A stretch of DNA of 60,214 nucleotides, taken from an uncultured Saprospiraceae bacterium. Its GTDB lineage: Bacteria > Bacteroidota > Bacteroidia > Chitinophagales > Saprospiraceae. Below, in pieces: positions 18,939-28,700 of the stretch. Under the pieces are notes generated by a model. It did not search any database. It worked only from the letters and a program-made list of their open reading frames with translations, and was not told where the DNA came from. The DNA lies in NCBI GenBank assembly GCA_937944245.1, contig CALDYY010000019.1, forward strand, positions 1-60,214. Direction: 5' to 3'. The position numbers were made by a program, and so were the translations under genes. Every line of letters begins with the position of its first letter. The first letter of the stretch is position 1.

Positions 18939-20060
18939 TTAGTCGTCTATGTAATGAGGAACAAATCTACTTAAGTTATTATGTACTAAGGATTTGGTTT
19001 CTCTAATACCAATACCACAAGGAGTATCACCAACCACCCAACTCCCGATGACAGGGCGATTACCTTCAAAATGAGCTAATTCGGCGTATTGCTGAAAAAT
19101 TTGAGGATTATCCGAATAATCACCTTCGGTTTCGAGTATCCATCTCCCATTTTTAGCAATACTCACATTTGCACCCTCCCTACCCCATATGGGCTTTTGC
19201 ACAAAACTACTTAACTTACTCTGCTTTGTGTAGGTAGGCAACAACAAGGGATGATTAGGAAACATCTCCCAAAGTGCCACTAGAAGTGTTTTATTAGAAA
19301 GTATCATTTTCCATGCGGGTTCTATCCAAGCAGTAGAAGCCTCAGTAAGGTGTTTACCAAAGGCTTCTCCCCACATGTATTCCCAAGGATACAACTTAAA
19401 AAGAGTCTTAATAGGTGCATCGGTTTTGTCCACAAAAGTTATGCCATTCCAACCAATTTCCTCCATTGTCAAAAAAATAGCTTCCACACCTGCCTGTGTT
19501 GCGCAATCCATCAAATAAGCAACATTCATGTAATCCTCTTCATTACCACCCACAGCAGCAAAATGAATCGTTTGCAAATTTCGGCTTTTGGCATATTCAA
19601 ATTGCGCAATTAACATTTCATGGATGCTATTGAATTGATCTTTTCGTGGAAAAACTTCCTGCAACCAATTCCATTGCACCACAGCAGCTTCCAGCAAGGA
19701 AGTAGGCGTATCTGCATTAAACTCAAGTAGCTTGATATTTCCTTCAGTATCAATACCTAAATCAAAACGACCGTAGATGGTTACATCATCCCACTGCCAA
19801 GTATCGGCAATCCAGCGGTGCAAATAGTGCGGAATGTGCCATTCTGCAAGGCGTTTGTCCTCAATCGCGCGTTCCACTACCTCAAGACACATATCGAACA
19901 ACTCTTTAGTAACATCCTCTATGCGCTCAATTTCGGGCATTGAAAAAGTATAACAAGCACTTTCATCCCAATATCTACCGCCTACGCTATGAAAGCGAAA
20001 GCCTAATGCCTCTACTTTCGATTGCCAGTTTGGTCGTTCGGATATTCGTAAGCGATTCAT
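18939..20060 (-). CDS. Glutathionylspermidine synthase family ATP-grasp protein (YgiC-like)
   Basis: This is a 373-residue cytoplasmic protein matching the synthetase half of the glutathionylspermidine synthase family. Visible blocks are YGRFDLGIDTEGNIKLLEFNADTPTSLLE, VGGNEEDYMNVAYLMDCA, KLYPWEYMWGEAFGKHL and QKPIWGREGANVSI, the last an ATP-grasp nucleotide-binding loop. It lacks the amidase half, like E. coli YgiC/YjfC. The real substrate of such stand-alone proteins is not settled. It follows a small lipoprotein gene by 36 bp, recalling the ygiB-ygiC pair. Confidence 0.85.
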   Translation of the reverse strand: MNRLRISERPNWQSKVEALGFRFHSVGGRYWDESACYTFSMPEIERIEDVTKELFDMCLEVVERAIEDKRLAEWHIPHYLHRWIADTWQWDDVTIYGRFDLGIDTEGNIKLLEFNADTPTSLLEAAVVQWNWLQEVFPRKDQFNSIHEMLIAQFEYAKSRNLQTIHFAAVGGNEEDYMNVAYLMDCATQAGVEAIFLTMEEIGWNGITFVDKTDAPIKTLFKLYPWEYMWGEAFGKHLTEASTAWIEPAWKMILSNKTLLVALWEMFPNHPLLLPTYTKQSKLSSFVQKPIWGREGANVSIAKNGRWILETEGDYSDNPQIFQQYAELAHFEGNRPVIGSWVVGDTPCGIGIRETKSLVHNNLSRFVPHYIDD

Positions 20061-20096
20061 TTTAAATGGTTATTTGTTGAATGGTTTACTGAGCTA

Positions 20097-20477
20097 TTAA
20101 CTTACTGTACTCTTACCACTTGTGCTATTACCTTGTGCGCCAAAACCTCCACGCGAAGTTGCACCTCCGCTACTTGTACCTGTTCGAGTTGTTGGGCGAT
20201 AGGCTGGGCTACTAATTTGCGATATATTTCCACCTTGATATAAGCGCGGCGCAATCATACCGGCAATAATTGGATAGTACAAACCATAATGTCTTCTATA
20301 TTGATTGCCGTTGATAACTGTATCTTGCTTATCTGGCGCATCATCGCCTGTGGTCCAGTCTCCAGCTCCAGCAGACGATTGTTCGTAATTATCTTGGCTA
20401 TTCACTGGTTTTCGGTCAGAAAAACAAGCTGCCATTGTAAGTGTCAAACCTAAAACAATAGTCGTTGATTTTTTCAT
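20097..20477 (-). CDS. Small Gly/Ser-rich lipoprotein (YgiB-like position)
   Basis: This is a 126-residue lipoprotein with a clear lipobox (LTMAAC, Cys 18). A polar, acidic region follows, then RRHYGLYYPIIAGMIAPRLYQGG, and a low-complexity Gly/Ser/Thr tail (about residues 95-126). It is predicted to sit in the envelope. It lies directly upstream of the YgiC-like gene. The pairing mirrors E. coli ygiB (DUF1190 lipoprotein) and ygiC, although I cannot confirm homology to YgiB from sequence alone. Confidence 0.7.
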   Translation of the reverse strand: MKKSTTIVLGLTLTMAACFSDRKPVNSQDNYEQSSAGAGDWTTGDDAPDKQDTVINGNQYRRHYGLYYPIIAGMIAPRLYQGGNISQISSPAYRPTTRTGTSSGGATSRGGFGAQGNSTSGKSTVS

Positions 20478-20656
20478 TGATAATACATTTTACAACTCCT
20501 AAATATCATAAAAATAGTGCCTTTGCGTAAAATTCAAAAAAGTATTCGACTAAAACAATGAAATACGCTATTAAACTCAAATGTTCAAAAGTTAGAAGTT
20601 AATCCTTCAAAATGCTTTTCTTTGTCATTGAAACAAATAAATTTCACAAGAAGCAT

Positions 20657-20664
20657 TATTTTTG
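20657..20664 (+). promoter_or_regulatory. Bacteroidota -7 element for the YebC-family gene
   Basis: TATTTTTG matches TAnnTTTG, 19 bp before the GTG start at 20684. The nearest TTG lies 26 nt upstream (20628-20630). Confidence 0.5.
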
Positions 20665-20683
20665 CGAAAAAAAATAGATAACT

Positions 20684-21400
20684 GTGGGAAGAGCATTTGA
20701 ATATCGCAAAGCCACCAAATTTGCAAGGTGGGATAGAATGGCAAAAGCCTTTACAAAAGCAGGTCGAGAGATTACAATGGCGGTTAAATCAGGGGGTACT
20801 GACCCAGAGTATAACTCCACACTCAGACGAGCTATCCAAAACGCCAAATCTGTGCAAATGCCTAAAGACCGTATTGAGGCTGCCATCAAGCGAGCAAGTT
20901 CTAAAGATGCGGAAGATTTTTCAGAAATTGTTTATGAAGGTATGGGACCGCATGGCGTTGCAGTTGTTGTGGAAACAACTACCGATAATCCTACTCGAAC
21001 AGTAGCCAATGTGCGTGCCATTTTTAGAAAAAAAGGAGGAACACTCGGTACGCAAGGAATGCACGATTTCATTTTTGATAGAAAAGGGGTATTTTATGTA
21101 CCGGCAAATAGCATTGCCGATTCAGAAGAATTTGAGTTGGAATTTATTGATTACGGTTTGGATAAGCTAGAAAAATCGGAAGATGGAAGTCAATATATTA
21201 TATATGTGGATTTCAAGGACTTTGGTAAAATGCAAGAAGGTTTAGAAAAAAATAAGATTGAAGTAGAAAAATCAGAATTGCAGCGCATTCCCAACCACAC
21301 CAAAGAACTAACAGAAGAACAAGTGGACGAAATGCTGGAATTAGTGGATGCTTTGGAGCAGGATGACGATGTTCAATCTGTTTTCCATAATTTAAGTTGA
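20684..21400 (+). CDS. YebC/PmpR family protein (transcription/translation regulator)
   Basis: This is a 238-residue protein of the YebC/PmpR family. It starts at GTG with MGRAFEYRKATKFARWDRMAKAFTKAGREI, the usual opening in Bacteroidota. The conserved GGTDPEYNSTLRRAIQNAKSVQMPKDRIEAAIKRA, YEGMGPHGVAVVVE and TDNPTRTVANVRAIFRKKGGTLG blocks follow. The family has been described as DNA-binding regulators, and more recently some members as factors easing translation through proline stretches. Which role applies here cannot be read from sequence. The GTG start is fixed by the conserved N-terminus and the -7 element just upstream. Confidence 0.92.
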   Translation: MGRAFEYRKATKFARWDRMAKAFTKAGREITMAVKSGGTDPEYNSTLRRAIQNAKSVQMPKDRIEAAIKRASSKDAEDFSEIVYEGMGPHGVAVVVETTTDNPTRTVANVRAIFRKKGGTLGTQGMHDFIFDRKGVFYVPANSIADSEEFELEFIDYGLDKLEKSEDGSQYIIYVDFKDFGKMQEGLEKNKIEVEKSELQRIPNHTKELTEEQVDEMLELVDALEQDDDVQSVFHNLS

Positions 21401-21509
21401 CATCACTAAAATGTTAAAAGTTAATGATTGATACCTTTAAAAAAGTCTGTATGGAAACTACTATCAAAAAATAAATGTGCCATTATTGATTGCAATAAGC
21501 AGAATAAAA

Positions 21510-21932
21510 ATGAAAGCAACAAGACGAGATTTCATTAAAACATCCAATCAAATTGCAGTAGGCATAGGCTTAATGGGCGTTGCTGCCTGCCAAGAAAACA
21601 AAACAATGATGACTAACACTGTAAAGACAACACTTATTCACACGGTTTTCTTTTGGTTCAACGAAGGGGTAACCGAAGCGGAAGCGCAACAATTTGAGCA
21701 AGGTTTGATGAAATTAAGCACTTGTCCTTCTATTCAAGCATTTTACTATGGTAAAGCCGCTGGCACACCTAGAGAGGTCGTAGATAATTCTTACAATTAC
21801 GCTTGGATTTTACATTTTGAAACCGCCGAAGCGCAAGATGAATACCAAATTGACCCAATCCATCAGGAATTTGTGAAGCTTTATAAGCACCTTTGGGCAA
21901 GGGTACAAGTGTATGACACCGTTGTAGGTTAA
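21510..21932 (+). CDS. Dabb (stress-responsive A/B barrel) protein with Tat-type lipoprotein signal
   Basis: This is a 140-residue protein. It begins MKATRRDFIKTSNQIAVGIGLMGVAAC, which combines a twin-arginine motif (RRDFIK) with a lipobox-like GVAAC. The mature part is a dimeric alpha/beta-barrel (Dabb) domain: TLIHTVFFWFNEGVTEAEAQQFEQGL, FYYGKAAGTPREVVDNSYNYAWILHFE and DPIHQEFV. The ATG at 21510 is preferred over upstream codons from 21477 because it starts the Tat signal. The substrate is unknown. It converges on otsAB with a shared hairpin terminator between them. Confidence 0.8.
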   Translation: MKATRRDFIKTSNQIAVGIGLMGVAACQENKTMMTNTVKTTLIHTVFFWFNEGVTEAEAQQFEQGLMKLSTCPSIQAFYYGKAAGTPREVVDNSYNYAWILHFETAEAQDEYQIDPIHQEFVKLYKHLWARVQVYDTVVG

Positions 21933-21940
21933 ATTTATAG

Positions 21941-21983
21941 ATTTCATCTAAAGCACTTGATAATCAAGTGCTTTAGATGAAAT
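21941..21983. terminator. Bidirectional terminator hairpin
   Basis: Two perfect 20-bp complementary arms (21941-21960 and 21964-21983) flank a 3-nt TAA loop, in the 63-bp gap between the convergent Dabb gene and otsAB. Stem ends are A/T-rich, so it can act as an intrinsic terminator on both strands. Confidence 0.85.
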
Positions 21984-21995
21984 CATACTTATGCA

Positions 21996-24191
21996 CTACG
22001 CTTCATTATTTACTAAAGTAAGTTTTTGCATTAAATTGCGAACATCTTCAACATTCAAGAGATTGAATCGAGCATCAGTTTTGTCTAAACCTACTTTTAT
22101 GGTGTAGGCATGACTAGGCATTGCTCTGAAAGTGTCTTCGTCTGTATGGTCATCACCAATAGCGATAATGAAATCGTATTCCTGTTCAGAAAGCCAGTTA
22201 TAAATGGCTTTTCCTTTATTTACACCAGCATTTTTTATTTCCACTACTTTATGTCCTTCTAAAACTTGCAAATCCAAATTAGCTGTTAAATACAACAACA
22301 CATCTTTGAACTCGCGCACGCGCTTTTCCCCTAAATCTCTGTCAATATTTCGGTAGTGCCAAGCGATAGAATATTGCTTTTCCTCAATAAATGAACCAGG
22401 CGTTCTTTCCACAAGGTTTTCCAATAGGGCATATACTTCAGGCTTCCAACTATCTCTCAAACCTAGTGCCTTTTGCCAGTTATTGTGGCGTTTCGTCCAC
22501 ACGCCATGCTCTGCTGAGAAGTCTGTTCCGATATGTCCAAGCCATTTTTCTAAAGTAGCTCTATCTCTACCGCTACTTATAACTACTTGATTTTTAGGTT
22601 CTTGATGTAGTTGTGTAAGCATCTTTAATAGCGCTTCATCTGGAGTAACAGCCTGAGGATCAACATGAAAGTTCATCATCGTGCCGTCGTAATCCAATAC
22701 GATTAATCTACTTTTAGCCTTTCGATAAGCCTCGAACAATTTTTCTTGTTCTTTTTCATCTAGTAGATTTGTCCTGATGGTATTCTTTTTATTGATTAAT
22801 TTGATTTGTTCATTCATAAAAGTATTTGCCCAATGTCGAACATTGTACTTTTTAAGTTTCTTCTGCATTTCAACTAATCGGCGTTCCTGTTCGTCCTCGT
22901 CCATTTCTAGTGCTTGCACAATCGCTCTTTCCATATCATTCAAGTCAATAGGATTAATGATGATGGCTTCCAGCAATTCATTGGATGCTCCAGCCATTTC
23001 ACTCAAGATAAGCACCCCCCTTTTATTGCGCTCTTTGCTGGCGATAAATTCTTTTGCCACCAAATTCATACCATCTCGAATAGGAGTAATCATAGCGACA
23101 TCCGCTAATTCATAAAGTGTGGTTAATTCACGGAAATTCACCGAGCGGTAAAGATACTTAATGGGTGTCCAATCAAAACCACCAAAAGTGCTGTTAACTT
23201 CTCCGCAAAGTTCATCTACGGTATGTTTTAAGTCCTGATACTGATCAACGCCAGAACGCGATGGAACAACAATCATTACCAAAGATACTTTTCGATGATA
23301 TTGTGGATTATTTTTTAAGAATTGAGCAAATGCTTTGATGCGTTGCGGAATGCCTTTAGTGTAGTCCAAGCGGTCAACACAAATGATAAGTCTTTGATTT
23401 TGAGCCAGTCGTTGAATAAAAAAGACATCATCTGTTTGTGATTCTTCTTCATCAGGGAAAGCGTATTTTTCATAATCAATACCCATTGGGAAGACATCCA
23501 CATTGACAATACGCCCATCTACTTTTAGTTTTCCAAAATTGTGTTCATAACCTGCAATGCGGTAAGCAGCACTCAGGAAATGGCGCATATAATTAAAGGT
23601 ATGAAATCCGATTTGGTCAGAACCCAGCACCCCTGCTAGCAATTCTTCCCTCCAAGGCAATACTCTAAAAATTTCGTAAGAAGGAAAAGGAATATGCAAG
23701 AAATAGCCAATGGAGATATTTGGAAAAGCCTCTCGAATCATTTTTGGTAGCAACATCAACTGATAATCATGTACCCAAACTAATTCATCGCCTTTAAGCA
23801 ATGGAATAATGGCATCCGCAAATTTTTGATTAGCTTTTTTGTAGCTATCCCAGTATTCATCACTGTAAGTCGTGTACTGGGTAAAATAGTGGAAGTGTGG
23901 CCAAAGGGTCTTATTGCTAAAGCCTTCGTAGTAAAGTTCAATATCTTGGTCGGTTAAAAAAACAGGGACTAAATTACTTTTAGCCAAATCGGTGCGAATA
24001 GATTCCTGCTCCCATTCGTCGCTAATTTCTTGTCCAGGCCAGCCCACCCAAATCTTATTTAATGATGGGTCAAGCGAACTTAAGCCTGTGGCTAATCCAC
24101 CAGCACTAGGATAATAGATCAGTTCTTTGTCGGCTGTTTTTTTTATGGTTACAGGCAAACGGTTGGAAACAATTACAAGTTGTTGAGACAT
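21996..24191 (-). CDS. otsAB: Bifunctional trehalose-6-phosphate synthase / trehalose-6-phosphate phosphatase
   Basis: This is a 731-residue fusion that makes trehalose in two steps from UDP-glucose and glucose-6-phosphate. Residues 1 to about 470 are a GT20 OtsA domain (VIVSNRLPVTIKK, WVHDYQLMLLP, RLDYTKGIPQRI, LVAKEFIASK). Residues about 490-731 are a HAD-type OtsB domain with LDYDGT, VVISSGRD and GDDHTDEDTF. Both active-site sets look complete. It starts at an ATG at 24191 with a TACTTTTG -7 element about 60 bp upstream. Trehalose protects against osmotic and drying stress. Confidence 0.96.
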   Translation of the reverse strand: MSQQLVIVSNRLPVTIKKTADKELIYYPSAGGLATGLSSLDPSLNKIWVGWPGQEISDEWEQESIRTDLAKSNLVPVFLTDQDIELYYEGFSNKTLWPHFHYFTQYTTYSDEYWDSYKKANQKFADAIIPLLKGDELVWVHDYQLMLLPKMIREAFPNISIGYFLHIPFPSYEIFRVLPWREELLAGVLGSDQIGFHTFNYMRHFLSAAYRIAGYEHNFGKLKVDGRIVNVDVFPMGIDYEKYAFPDEEESQTDDVFFIQRLAQNQRLIICVDRLDYTKGIPQRIKAFAQFLKNNPQYHRKVSLVMIVVPSRSGVDQYQDLKHTVDELCGEVNSTFGGFDWTPIKYLYRSVNFRELTTLYELADVAMITPIRDGMNLVAKEFIASKERNKRGVLILSEMAGASNELLEAIIINPIDLNDMERAIVQALEMDEDEQERRLVEMQKKLKKYNVRHWANTFMNEQIKLINKKNTIRTNLLDEKEQEKLFEAYRKAKSRLIVLDYDGTMMNFHVDPQAVTPDEALLKMLTQLHQEPKNQVVISSGRDRATLEKWLGHIGTDFSAEHGVWTKRHNNWQKALGLRDSWKPEVYALLENLVERTPGSFIEEKQYSIAWHYRNIDRDLGEKRVREFKDVLLYLTANLDLQVLEGHKVVEIKNAGVNKGKAIYNWLSEQEYDFIIAIGDDHTDEDTFRAMPSHAYTIKVGLDKTDARFNLLNVEDVRNLMQKLTLVNNEA

Positions 24192-24251
24192 AATGTATGG
24201 CGAATGTTGTTGTGTTAGGGAATAGCTAAAAGTAGTGATTTTTTTTGATTA

Positions 24252-24259
24252 CAAAAGTA
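24252..24259 (-). promoter_or_regulatory. Bacteroidota -7 element for otsAB
   Basis: The minus strand reads TACTTTTG. A TTG occurs 25 nt further upstream (24287-24285 on the minus strand). It is about 60 bp before the ATG. Confidence 0.45.
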
Positions 24260-24390
24260 TTTTTTTAAAACATTGAAAATATAACAAGCATTTCATGTCA
24301 TTTTTTTAGCATTTATAGCAAAAAACAGTATCTTAATCCCATGAAAACAGTTATAATAAGATTGAACTATTTTTTTGATGATGTAATTAT

Positions 24391-25218
24391 ATGAAAAAGC
24401 TGCTCAAAGATGAAGCGGCATCAACGTTATCAGCAATGAATCCAGAGAATTTTGTAGAATATATTGAAAATCCATCTTTCTTGCATCAACTCAATTACGA
24501 AGAGTTGAAGCAGCTAATTTTGCAATATCCTTATAATGCGAACTTAAGGTATTTGCTGGTAAAAAAAAGTCAGATGGAAAATAGAGGCGACTATGAAAGA
24601 AATTTGCGCAATGCTGCTGTTCATGGTCCCGATCGAAAGCGTTTATTCGAGTTATTGAAGGAAGAGTTATTAATAGAAGACCGACTAGAGCTAAAGCAGC
24701 TCAATGAAATAAGTCTTTTTGAACCTACCAACAAAGAAGAAATTATACTGGAGATACCTAAAAAAGAGCCTTTAGAGGTGTTTCCCAATGTTTTTTTAAA
24801 TGATACAACATCCTTCCAAGCGATTAAAGACGACGAGGACGAAGAATTGACGCTCCCCATAGAATCACTTTTGAAAGATAAGGAGCAGAATCTTACAAGT
24901 TCTTCCGAACAAAGTCTATCAGAAGAATCATCAGAGCCGCTTCATCGCTCCAAATTTAGCACTTGGAAGCAACGTTATGCCGTGCCTAATGCGTCAAAAC
25001 TTACAATAAGAAATCTATCCAAAGAAGAAAATGCCGCTCGATTAGCTGAAAATAGTTTAGAAGAATCTGAAGCTATTGCTTCTGAAACACTAGCAAACAT
25101 TCTTACTCATCAAGACCAAAATGAAAAAGCTATTGAAGTGTATGAAAAACTTGCTTTGCATTTCCCAGAAAAAAGTGATTTCTTTGCGCAGCAAATTAAA
25201 AAATTAAAGGAAAAATAA
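24391..25218 (+). CDS. Hypothetical acidic protein with C-terminal TPR-like repeat
   Basis: This is a 275-residue soluble protein. An N-terminal helical region carries LNYEELKQLILQYPYNANLRYLLVKKS, a Glu/Ser-rich linker spans about residues 115-195, and a C-terminal TPR-like pair reads SETLANILTHQDQNEKAIEVYEKLALHFPEKSDFFAQQIKKLK. This layout recurs in Bacteroidota directly upstream of secG, as here (96 bp apart). The TPR end suggests protein-protein contacts. No function is known to me. An internal ATG at residue 16 is an alternative start. Confidence 0.75.
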   Translation: MKKLLKDEAASTLSAMNPENFVEYIENPSFLHQLNYEELKQLILQYPYNANLRYLLVKKSQMENRGDYERNLRNAAVHGPDRKRLFELLKEELLIEDRLELKQLNEISLFEPTNKEEIILEIPKKEPLEVFPNVFLNDTTSFQAIKDDEDEELTLPIESLLKDKEQNLTSSSEQSLSEESSEPLHRSKFSTWKQRYAVPNASKLTIRNLSKEENAARLAENSLEESEAIASETLANILTHQDQNEKAIEVYEKLALHFPEKSDFFAQQIKKLKEK

Positions 25219-25314
25219 AAAGTAAGGCTTTAGTTCCTATGAAGTTGCAGATATACCTGCAAGTAAACACAGGGAGTTGGTCTTGTAGATTTAGCACTCA
25301 AAATTAGAAGCATT

Positions 25315-25596
25315 ATGTTAGTAGGATTGACTGTATTTATTGCCTTGGTGTGTGTGTTGCTCATGACAGTAGTGTTAATTCAAAACCCAAAAGGTGGCGG
25401 GATAGACTCTACATTTGGAAGTGGAGCTAATCAAATGCTAGGTGCTGCTAGACAAGCAGACTTTGTAGAGAAATTGACTTGGTATTTAGCCATTGCTTTA
25501 TTCGTGCTTTGCATTATAGCAGCTATTTATGTAGCAGGTTTTTCGCCAGCAGTAGAAGGTGGTGGAACGCTAACACCTTTGCAATCAGAGCAATAG
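25315..25596 (+). CDS. secG: Preprotein translocase subunit SecG
   Basis: This is a 93-residue membrane protein with two helices (about 4-22 and 57-77) joined by the conserved loop IQNPKGGGIDSTFGSGANQMLGAARQADFVEKLTW. SecG assists SecYE during export. Its length and topology are typical. It is followed by a strong hairpin terminator. Confidence 0.93.
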   Translation: MLVGLTVFIALVCVLLMTVVLIQNPKGGGIDSTFGSGANQMLGAARQADFVEKLTWYLAIALFVLCIIAAIYVAGFSPAVEGGGTLTPLQSEQ

Positions 25597-25646
25597 TAAG
25601 CATTTGTTGCTACTCCAAAAGCCATCAACGCAGTTATTGTTGAACA

Positions 25647-25684
25647 ACGAATGGCATCAACCTTGTGTGGTTAATGCCATTCGT
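25647..25684 (+). terminator. Terminator hairpin after secG
   Basis: Arms 25647-25657 and 25674-25684 pair perfectly over 11 bp. After one mismatch the inner bases AACC/GGTT (25659-25662 and 25669-25672) extend the stem. The following bases are T-rich. It ends the secG transcript just before the helicase promoter. Confidence 0.75.
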
Positions 25685-25690
25685 TTTGAG

Positions 25691-25698
25691 TAGTTTTG
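25691..25698 (+). promoter_or_regulatory. Bacteroidota -7 element for the AddA-like helicase operon
   Basis: TAGTTTTG matches TAnnTTTG, 27 bp before the TTG start at 25726. A TTG lies 25 nt upstream (25663-25665), within the secG terminator hairpin loop. Confidence 0.45.
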
Positions 25699-25725
25699 TA
25701 GAAGTCATTCAAAAAATAATGTACT

Positions 25726-28700
25726 TTGGGCAAAGAATATAACCTAAAAATTATCTCGGCGGGAGCGGGCAGTGGAAAAACTTATCGGCTTACCCAAGAA
25801 ATGGTTAATCTTTTGCGAAAAGGAATTAGAGCAAGTGGCATTATTGCCACCACGTTCACCGCTAAAGCAGCAGCAGAACTACAAGAGCGCGTCAGAACAA
25901 AACTACTAGAAGAAGGCTTGACTAAGCAGGCTGATGAGTTGAGCAACGCACTCATCGGTACGGTACATGGATTGGGTGTAAAGCTGCTTAAACGCTTTGC
26001 TTTCGAGGCAGGTGTTTCTCCATCAGTAGATATTATTGCAGAAGAAGACCAACAAATTATGTTTAATCAATCTCTTTCTATGGTGCTTCACCAAGAAAGA
26101 GTGGAAAAAATGGAACGCCTCTGCGACCGTTTAGGATTAAGCAAAAAAGACAATCACGACTGGCGCAAAGAAGTCAAACAAATTACAGAAGTAGCTAGAA
26201 CCAATGCCTTTGGTAAAGCTCAATTAGAAGAAAGCAAGTTGCGCTCCATTCAATCTTTTGAACAATATCTAGGTAATGCCAACCAACTATCCAAAACCGC
26301 TTACCTTCAACAACTTGTACAAGCCATTGACCACGCCATTCAAGTCCTTGAAAACGGCGAAGATGAAACCAAAATTACAAGAACGGCTATTGCAGAACTC
26401 AAGGGAATAAAACGAGAATTTAAGCTAAAAGGCGATTTATATTGGTGGGAAATTGTCAAACTCACCAAACTGAAAGTGAGCAAGAGAAGCCAAGAGGAAC
26501 TTAATGATTTACAAGCCCTAGCCGCTCAACACGAACAACTAGAATCCTTCCGAGAGGATATTCGCCAATACATTGAGCTACTATTCGATATAGCAAATGA
26601 AGCTATCGAAGAATTTGACCGCTACAAAAAGCAAAGGGGTTTAGTGGATTACACCGATATGGAAGTCTCTATCAAAGATTTACTCGACCATCCAGAAGTA
26701 AAATCAGTATTGGCAGAGGAATTGGATTTATTGATGGTGGATGAATTTCAAGATACCAGCCCTATCCAATTAGAGATTTTTCTCAAACTTTCCAAATTAG
26801 CTAAATTCTCTGTTTGGGTAGGCGACCCAAAACAATCTATCTATGGTTTCAGAGGAGCAGAGCCACAACTTATGCAAGCTATTATTCAAAAAAATGACGG
26901 TATCAAACCTGAAGATATTCAAGACACTTCATGGCGCAATCGAGAAGATGTGGTGTATTCCACTAATGCCATTTTCACTAAAGCCTTTAGCGACTTGCCT
27001 GTGGAACAAATTGCACTCAAGCCTGTGCGTACTAAAACTAAGTGCAATAAACACTTTGATGCTGAACCTATTGAAGCCAATGAAGCCCTTATTCATTGGC
27101 ATTTCAAGCTCGAAGGCAGTGGCAACACTAATCAAACTTGGATGAACAACTGCATTGCAACATCCATCAAAAACATGATTGAAGGTAAAGTTTATGTTTG
27201 CCCTAAAGATAGCTCAACTTGGCGGACTGCCGAATTTGGCGATGTTGCTATTCTTTGTCGCTCCAACAAAGAGTGCCAAGATATGGCAGATGCTTTACAT
27301 CGGGCTGGCTTGAATGCAGCCATATCAAGAGTGGGCTTAATGACAACTGCTGAAGCAAAGTTGGTAATGGCGTGCATGAAATACATCCTTACTCGCCAAG
27401 ACACGCTTTCCGTAGCAGAAATCCTGCTACTGGCTACCAAAATTCCAATAGAGCAAATTATTGATGACCGTTTGAGGTATCTAAAAGCTAAAGAAGAAGG
27501 AACTGCTATCGGTTACTGGGCATCAGACCAGCCTTACATCAAACAACTTGACGCTTTGCGAGAGCAAGTAAAGGAACTTTCTAGTAGTGAAATTCTCAAT
27601 CTTTTGTTGGATGAATTGGATTTACGCCGAATCATTGCTGGCTGGGGTAATTTGCAGCAACGCATGGACAATGTGGATGTATTACGCAAAATGGCAGATG
27701 AATATGAGGAAAGGTGTAACCGATTACATACGGGAGCATCGTTAGGTGGTTTTTTATTGTGGCTTAATGAAATAGAAAATGCAAAAACAGATCGTCAATC
27801 CTCTGGCGAAACCAAAGATGCAGTCAATATTATGACCTACCACAAGAGCAAAGGCTTAGAATATCCTATTGTAATTTGCCATAGCATGGAGCAAAACCTA
27901 AAAGCTGATGTGTGGGGCATGGAAATTATGACCGACCGAAAAGAGGTGAATTTGGACGATGTGCTGGGAGGTCGCTGGTTGCGCTATTGGGTTAATCCAT
28001 ATGCTGACCAAGTTAAAAACACACCCTTAGATGTTCGATTGACACAAAGTCCCATCTATCAAAATCGCTATCAACATGCGTTAGCGGAAGAGGCACGCCT
28101 ACTTTATGTAGGTATCACGAGGGCAAGAGATTATTTGGTGTTTGTTTCAAGAGAAAAACCAACGAAGTGGCTCAATAGAGTTTGGCACAACGGCAAAGAA
28201 GATTTACCTACGCTCGACCCCGGCAGCTACGAAACACCTTGGCAGTGGAATCATAAATTTCTCACCATCAGAACAGAAGTATTTCAATTCGACAAGGAAT
28301 TTCCAGAGGAAGCTATTAGCCTTCAACCTGTAAATTACATAGAGCCTCCCTCAGGCAAAAAAGACCATATGCTGTATCAAATTGATTTGACCAAAGAAAA
28401 CTGGTCTGCTATTCACGAAACTAAAACAGGAAAAGGCCTGCAATACACTAGTGGGTTTGATTTAGAAGAAAATACACCACATCAAACGGTATCCAAAGCC
28501 ATTAAAGCATTCACCATAGCATTTTGGCTGGAAGAAGATGCTCAGACAGCAAAAGCAATGGCTCAAGCACACATCCACCGCTTCGCTATTGACGAAGTTA
28601 TCACCGCAGAGCAACTGTACCAACTTACAAAAGCGTTCTACGAATTATTGAATAACAAGTTTTCCATTCAACAACAATTTAGAAAATATCCCATAAGGTT

